Source of the DNA: Puniceicoccales bacterium
GTDB taxonomy: Bacteria > Verrucomicrobiota > Verrucomicrobiia > Opitutales > UBA953
DNA length: 9,331 nucleotides
NCBI GenBank assembly: GCA_031284845.1
Contig: JAITXH010000130.1
Location: 1 to 9,331 of the forward strand
Reading direction: 5' to 3'
Shown: positions 5,987 to 9,331 of the stretch, piece after piece
Layout: each line of letters begins with the position of its first letter
How positions within the stretch are numbered: the stretch's first letter is position 1
Notes under the pieces: model-generated
Told to the model about the DNA's origin: nothing
Databases searched by the model: none
What the model saw: the letters and a program-made list of their open reading frames with translations, nothing else
Program-made: the position numbers and the translations under genes

Positions 5987-6258
5987 CTTGAGAATTACTT
6001 CCCCTTGCTGCAATCCGAGTGGGCGGCAGATTGCTGCGTTTCCGCTGGGGCTCTCTTCAGCATCATCCCTTTCAACGCATTTTGTTTTTTCCATGAAAGT
6101 TTTAGCAACCAAACTTCAATCTTATCCTAATCAAAAAGTTACGGATATTTCATCCTTTATAAAGACGCCGAATTTATGCAAAATACAGGCCTGCACAGGC
6201 CTGCATCGGCGGCGCGAGTGGCGAGAGGTGACTGGACATCTTGGGCTTCAACAGGATT

Positions 6259-6263
6259 GGAGG
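6259..6263 (+). promoter_or_regulatory. Shine-Dalgarno deciding the dnaA start
   Basis: GGAGG is placed five bases before GTG at 6269. It is the only clear Shine-Dalgarno I found in front of any start in this window, and it favours GTG 6269 over the in-frame ATG at 6176. Confidence 0.75.
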
Positions 6264-6267
6264 CGGC

Positions 6268-6276
6268 TGTGAATAA
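6268..6276 (-). promoter_or_regulatory. DnaA box overlapping the dnaA start codon
   Basis: The plus strand reads TGTGAATAA, identical to the box at 5978-5986, and includes the GTG start codon and the next two codons' first bases. It fits TTATNCACA on the minus strand. Binding of DnaA here would sit beside the Shine-Dalgarno and could act on transcription of dnaA itself. The codons GTG AAT AAT are also an ordinary start, so chance is possible. Confidence 0.45.
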
Positions 6277-7696
6277 TTCCACTCTTGCGCTTGATTTGCC
6301 GCCTGTGCCGGAGGCTGCCAATTCCTCGGCTGCGCAAGCGCTTTGGCGCACGGTGCGGGACGAGTTGAGGAAGACTTTGCCGCAGGGCGAATATCAAAAT
6401 TGGTTTGAGCAGATAACCTGCTGCGGAATTCAGGAAAACCGCTTGTTGCTTCTCGCCAACAGCGATTTTGCGGAGTTGTGGGTAAACCGGAACTATCAGG
6501 ACTTGCTCGCCCGGCAAATCACTCTTGCCGCGGGGCGCAACATGACCTTCCACTTAAACGCTCCTGCAGCCGTTCCCGCCGCTCCCACTGTGTCCGGGCC
6601 GCTTCCGGCTGCTTCCCCGGTCCCCGTGCTGCGCCGCCAGGAGACCGCAGTGCTTCCTGCCGCGATCAACGCCGACAACACGTTTGAGAATTTCATCGTG
6701 GCACCGGAAAACGCAATGGCCCATGCCGCCTCACTCGCCGTGGCGTCAGATCCGGGCCGCGTCCACAATCCGCTTTTCATTTACGGAGCGACCGGCCTTG
6801 GCAAAACCCACCTTTTGCACGCCATCGCCATCGCCGTGATGCACCGTTCGCCGCGTGCCCGCATCCTCTACGTGACGAGTGAGGCGTTCACCAACGATTA
6901 CATCAACGCGGTGACGGAGAAGGCACTTCCCGCCTTCCGTCGCCGTTACCGCGAGACGGATGTCCTCCTCATAGACGACATCCATTTCCTTGCAGACAAG
7001 GAGCGCACGCAGGAGGAATTTTTCCACACTTTCAACGATCTCCACAACTACCGCAAACAGATCATTCTCACGAGTGACCGGCCTGCTCGCGAGATTGCCA
7101 AGTTGGAAGAACGCCTTGTTTCGCGTTTCAGTTGGGGCATGACGGCGGATATTGGTGCGCCGCGCCTTGAGACGCGTATCGCCATTTTGCGGAAAAAAGC
7201 CGCTTCCTCCGGCATTGAACTGGATGCAAGTGTCATCCTATTTCTCGCCGAACGCATCGCACGCAATGTGCGCAATCTCGAGGGTGCGATCCACCGGCTC
7301 CAAGGCTACCAGCGCGTCAACAGTAACGGGTTGGCCCCGATCACTATCGAGACGGCGGGGCGTGTGCTGCACGATTTGCTCCTCGAGGAAGTGAAAAACC
7401 AGATCACTCCCGAATTTATCCAAACGAAGGTCGCCGAGTATTACCGCCTCCCGCAGTCGGACATGAAGGCCGAGAAGCGCACTGCGCAAGTGGCCTTTGC
7501 CCGGCAGGTCGCCATGTATTTGTGCGCACAGATTACCGGCATGACGCGAAAAGCAATCGCGGAGGCTTTTTGCAAAAAAGACCACGGCACTGTCATCCAT
7601 GCCTGCAAGACTGTCGAGGCGCAGATGGAGGTAAAGCCCGACACCCGCCGCGTCGTGGACTACCTTACGGCGCAGATCACCAACCAACGGCCCTAA
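6269..7696 (+). CDS. dnaA: Chromosomal replication initiator protein DnaA
   Basis: AAA+ ATPase that binds DnaA boxes at oriC, melts the origin and loads the helicase. From GTG at 6269 the product is 475 residues, in the normal range. Domain I (about 20-90) has the WFEQI-type core; domain II (about 95-140) is an Ala/Pro linker; domain III has Walker A GATGLGKT (173-180), Walker B LLIDDIHF (233-240), sensor 1 LTSDRP (267-272) and the arginine-finger region ERLVSRFSWG (281-290). Domain IV (from about 375) carries DMKAEKRTAQVAFARQVAMYL and the signature in the form CKKDHGTVIHA. Compared with the common GGRDHTTVIHA, the GGR is CKK and the first Thr is Gly. The frame extends to ATG 6176, but those 31 residues overlap candidate regulatory DNA. 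A strong hairpin follows the stop. A DnaA box at the start suggests autoregulation. Confidence 0.97.
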   Translation: MNNSTLALDLPPVPEAANSSAAQALWRTVRDELRKTLPQGEYQNWFEQITCCGIQENRLLLLANSDFAELWVNRNYQDLLARQITLAAGRNMTFHLNAPAAVPAAPTVSGPLPAASPVPVLRRQETAVLPAAINADNTFENFIVAPENAMAHAASLAVASDPGRVHNPLFIYGATGLGKTHLLHAIAIAVMHRSPRARILYVTSEAFTNDYINAVTEKALPAFRRRYRETDVLLIDDIHFLADKERTQEEFFHTFNDLHNYRKQIILTSDRPAREIAKLEERLVSRFSWGMTADIGAPRLETRIAILRKKAASSGIELDASVILFLAERIARNVRNLEGAIHRLQGYQRVNSNGLAPITIETAGRVLHDLLLEEVKNQITPEFIQTKVAEYYRLPQSDMKAEKRTAQVAFARQVAMYLCAQITGMTRKAIAEAFCKKDHGTVIHACKTVEAQMEVKPDTRRVVDYLTAQITNQRP

Positions 7697-7726
7697 CCCG
7701 CCGGGGAAGACAACGCCGGCTGGGTT
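7695..7726 (+). terminator. Strong hairpin directly after dnaA
   Basis: AACCC-GCCGG (7695-7704) pairs with CCGGC-t-GGGTT (7716-7726), ten base pairs with one bulged T and an 11-base loop. It starts within the dnaA stop codon. Only three T in a row follow, so it is at best a weak intrinsic terminator or an attenuator before the Ppx/GppA gene. Confidence 0.45.
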
Positions 7727-7770
7727 TACATGAAAGAAGGCGGAATCTGACAAAAAAATACACACACCCG

Positions 7771-8772
7771 ATGCCTGTCGCCGTTATTGATTTGGGTTCC
7801 AATTCGCTGAAAGCCCTCGTGGCTGAGGGGCCACCGTTGCGCATTTTGGGCGAAGCCAGCGACGCCACGCGGCTGAGTCCCGAAGAAGGCGAGCCGCCGG
7901 GCGAACTCTCCCCGCGGGCCATGCGCGAGGGAGTAGCCGCCGTGGAGCGCCTTCTGGAAGCCACACGCCGCTACGGTGCCGGGCGCACACGCATCGTGGC
8001 GACGAGCATGGTGCGCGATGCCGCGAATGGCACCGCCTTTCGCGATGCCGTCCACGCCCGGACGGGATGCCTGCTGGAGATTCTGGACGGCAGTGCCGAG
8101 GCGCGTGGCATTGCCGCCGGTGTAGCGACCGATCCGGCACTGGCTAACCTGCTTCAGGGAGACCGCGCCCATGCCGCTGGCCGCGTGGAGTGGCGCATTC
8201 TCGATATTGGCGGAGGCAGTCTGGAGTATATCCATGTGGTCGCTGGCTCAGTGCGTGTGGCGGAGAGCCGTCCGCTGGGAGCTGTCCGCCTGACACGCCG
8301 CTTTTTATCCGACCCGACGGCTCCTGTGCCGCATCGGGAGTTGTCCGCTGTCTCCGCGCACGTGCGGGCGGCGTTGGGCGATCTGGTGCGGGCGGACAGT
8401 GCTGCGGCAGGGTCGCCTTTCGTCGGATGCAGCGGGGTTTTTTCCGTATGCCGGGCGCTCTTGGCTGAGGGGCAGGGCAGGCGCGGGGGAGAGAGCCTAC
8501 CGGTGCTGGCAGTGCCGGAATTGCGGCGGCTGCGCGAATCTTTGTCTGCGATGACGCTTGCCGAGCGCATGGCGGTGACGGGCCTTCCGGCGACGCGTGC
8601 CGACATCATGCCGGTGTCGCTCACGATCCTGCTGGAGGTGGCGGCGTTGGGCGGTGTGGAGGCTTTTGTCCACTCCCGGCGCAGTCTCCGGCATGGGCTT
8701 GCTTCCGGGATGCTCGCTTCGCCTCTTTCTCAGGAGAAGCCGTTTACCGCCAATTCCTCTCCTCCCTCATAA
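7771..8772 (+). CDS. Ppx/GppA family phosphatase (exopolyphosphatase-like)
   Basis: Member of the ASKHA-fold Ppx/GppA family, cytoplasmic enzymes that remove terminal phosphate from polyphosphate or convert pppGpp to ppGpp. From ATG at 7771 the product is 333 residues, matching short Ppx proteins that lack the C-terminal HD-like domain. Phosphate-1 motif IDLGSNSLK is at 6-14, TSMVRDAAN at 79-86, phosphate-2 motif DIGGGSLE at 145-152, ESRPLGAVRLTRRF at 165-178, and GCSGVF near 219-224. The usual catalytic Glu of the mid-domain EEA-type motif appears in GSAEARG (107-113). The frame continues upstream to 7522 inside dnaA, so ATG 7771, just before the phosphate-1 motif, is the sensible start. No Shine-Dalgarno; an A-run lies at 7751-7758. 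It follows dnaA by 74 bp. The sequence alone does not decide between polyphosphate and pppGpp as substrate. Confidence 0.87.
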   Translation: MPVAVIDLGSNSLKALVAEGPPLRILGEASDATRLSPEEGEPPGELSPRAMREGVAAVERLLEATRRYGAGRTRIVATSMVRDAANGTAFRDAVHARTGCLLEILDGSAEARGIAAGVATDPALANLLQGDRAHAAGRVEWRILDIGGGSLEYIHVVAGSVRVAESRPLGAVRLTRRFLSDPTAPVPHRELSAVSAHVRAALGDLVRADSAAAGSPFVGCSGVFSVCRALLAEGQGRRGGESLPVLAVPELRRLRESLSAMTLAERMAVTGLPATRADIMPVSLTILLEVAALGGVEAFVHSRRSLRHGLASGMLASPLSQEKPFTANSSPPS

Positions 8773-8804
8773 AGGGGGAGTAATGCAATGGAGGGGATTT
8801 TTTT
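8758..8804 (+). terminator. Rho-independent terminator after the Ppx/GppA gene
   Basis: TCTCCTCC (8758-8765) pairs with GGAGGGGA (8790-8797) over eight positions with one G-T, and seven T follow (8798-8804). The 24-base loop is long, and a competing stem CTCCCTC/GGGGGAG (8762-8768/8774-8780) lies within it. The stem starts inside the end of the coding sequence. Placement and T-run make it the likely end of the transcript. Confidence 0.55.
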
Positions 8805-8870
8805 CCTCGGAACTTGCATCCTCCGCACTTGTCCAGAATCCGACCATTTCACAACTACAAGAATCATTCT

Positions 8871-9331
8871 ATGAAATCACAAAATTTGTCGCGCCGCGAC
8901 TTTTTGAAAAATGCCAGCCTCGCTTCGGGGCTGCTCATCCTCCCCTCGGGATTCCTCCGCGGAGAAAACGCGCCCAGCAACCGCATTAACACTGCCCACA
9001 TCGGTGTCGGTGGAATGGGCGGTGGAGACCTGAATGGGGTAGGCAACATCAACGGCGTCTCCGTTGTCGCGCTTTGCGACGTGGATTCCGGGCGTTTGAA
9101 TAGTGCTGCGGAGGGTGTGCGCAAGAAACGCAACGCGAGTCCCAAAACGTTTTCCGACTACCGCAAACTGTTTGACGAAGTGGGCAAAGACATTGACGCC
9201 GTCGTCGTCTCCACGCCCGACCACACGCACTTCACCGTGGCTTATTCCGCCGTTGACCTCGGCAAGCACGTCTATGTGCAGAAGCCCCTTTGTCATACTA
9301 TTGACCAGGTTCGCCGCCTCTCGAAACGCGC
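8871..9331 (+). CDS. Tat-exported Gfo/Idh/MocA family oxidoreductase, 3'-partial
   Basis: NAD(P)-dependent oxidoreductase of the GFO/IDH/MocA family, probably acting on a sugar or cyclitol outside the cytoplasmic membrane. The first 153 residues are visible. SRRDFLKNASLASG (7-20) is a twin-arginine signal with the consensus SRRxFLK, followed by the hydrophobic LLILPSGFL and a likely cut site near residue 31-34. The Rossmann nucleotide motif IGVGGMGGGD is at 44-53, an acidic strand end ALCDVDSGR at 67-75, VSTPDHTHF at 113-121, and VYVQKPLCHT at 134-143, where the common EKP lysine motif reads QKP. This layout matches the secreted family expanded in Planctomycetes and Verrucomicrobia. ATG at 8871 is directly followed by the Tat motif; no Shine-Dalgarno. 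It lies 98 bp after the Ppx/GppA gene, behind a terminator, so probably has its own promoter. Substrate unknown. Confidence 0.9.
   Translation, partial: MKSQNLSRRDFLKNASLASGLLILPSGFLRGENAPSNRINTAHIGVGGMGGGDLNGVGNINGVSVVALCDVDSGRLNSAAEGVRKKRNASPKTFSDYRKLFDEVGKDIDAVVVSTPDHTHFTVAYSAVDLGKHVYVQKPLCHTIDQVRRLSKR

Larger units (their letters stand above)
5700..6268. other. AT-rich dnaA-serB intergenic region, candidate oriC
   Basis: This is the only long non-coding, AT-rich stretch in the window and it lies directly upstream of dnaA. It holds an exact TTATNCACA DnaA box (5978-5986, minus strand) and weaker ones at 6122-6130 (TTATCCTAA, two mismatches) and 6174-6182 (TTATGCAAA, one mismatch); another exact box follows at the dnaA start. 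AT-rich runs at 5819-5902 could serve for unwinding. Inverted repeats: GCAATC/GATTGC (6010-6015/6029-6034), AAGTTT/AAACTT (6097-6102/6111-6116), GGAT/ATCC (6143-6146/6152-6155). A TATAAA at 6158-6163 is a possible dnaA -10, with no good -35. A 10-bp unit ACAGGCCTGC is repeated twice in tandem at 6185-6204. The serB promoter must also lie here. No real coding frame is seen; small frames have no family character. Confidence 0.5.

Noticed and set aside
6176..6268. Upstream ATG start for dnaA at 6176
   Set aside because: No Shine-Dalgarno before it, and the 31 added residues include a 10-bp tandem repeat and do not look like DnaA domain I; GTG 6269 has GGAGG at five bases.
5925..6272. 115-codon plus-strand frame in the dnaA upstream region
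   Set aside because: No domain-like pattern, starts inside the terminator hairpin and overlaps the dnaA start; more likely non-coding.
7522..7770. 83-codon extension of the Ppx/GppA frame into dnaA
   Set aside because: It overlaps dnaA in another frame; the family begins right at the phosphate-1 motif after ATG 7771.

Overview
The window is ordinary bacterial chromosome of high-50s %GC (judged by eye), with short intergenic gaps and no sign of transposases, integrases, phage genes or CRISPR. Several things suggest a member of the Verrucomicrobia (PVC group). A Tat-exported Gfo/Idh/MocA oxidoreductase of the type expanded in Planctomycetes and Verrucomicrobia is present. The phosphoserine phosphatase has the DxDST motif of plant and animal enzymes. 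The nuo genes are split, and almost no start codon has a Shine-Dalgarno sequence. This placement is an inference, not a proven assignment.

Layout. (1) 1-552 (+): the 3' part of an APS kinase (cysC, or the kinase domain of a cysNC fusion), open at the left edge. (2) 623-1477 (-): rsmA/ksgA, 16S rRNA dimethyladenosine transferase, convergent with cysC. (3) 1478-1800: a 323-bp divergent intergenic region with three ACCTTTG repeats and several perfect short helices. (4) 1801-4239 (+): nuoB-nuoC-nuoD, the hydrophilic connecting module of respiratory complex I, with 30-bp gaps and neither nuoA in front nor nuoE behind. (5) 4240-4392: a convergent intergenic region filled by about two copies of a 58-60 bp tandem repeat rich in hairpins. 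(6) 4393-4971 (-): an unrecognised 192-aa protein, downstream of (7) 5016-5699 (-): serB, phosphoserine phosphatase. (8) 5700-6268: an AT-rich non-coding region with DnaA-box matches, inverted repeats and an orphan Rho-independent terminator, which is a candidate replication origin. (9) 6269-7696 (+): dnaA from a GTG start with a clear Shine-Dalgarno; a DnaA box overlaps the start codon. (10) 7771-8772 (+): a Ppx/GppA family phosphatase, followed by a terminator. (11) 8871 to the right edge (+): a Tat-exported Gfo/Idh/MocA oxidoreductase, cut by the window end.

Functionally this is a housekeeping neighbourhood: sulfate activation, ribosome maturation, respiration, serine synthesis, replication initiation and phosphate-polymer or alarmone metabolism. 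The most unusual material is non-coding: the hairpin repeat after nuoD, the helix-rich rsmA/nuoB gap, and the dnaA upstream region. I see no convincing new multi-gene system. The 192-aa protein is the only clear coding unknown.
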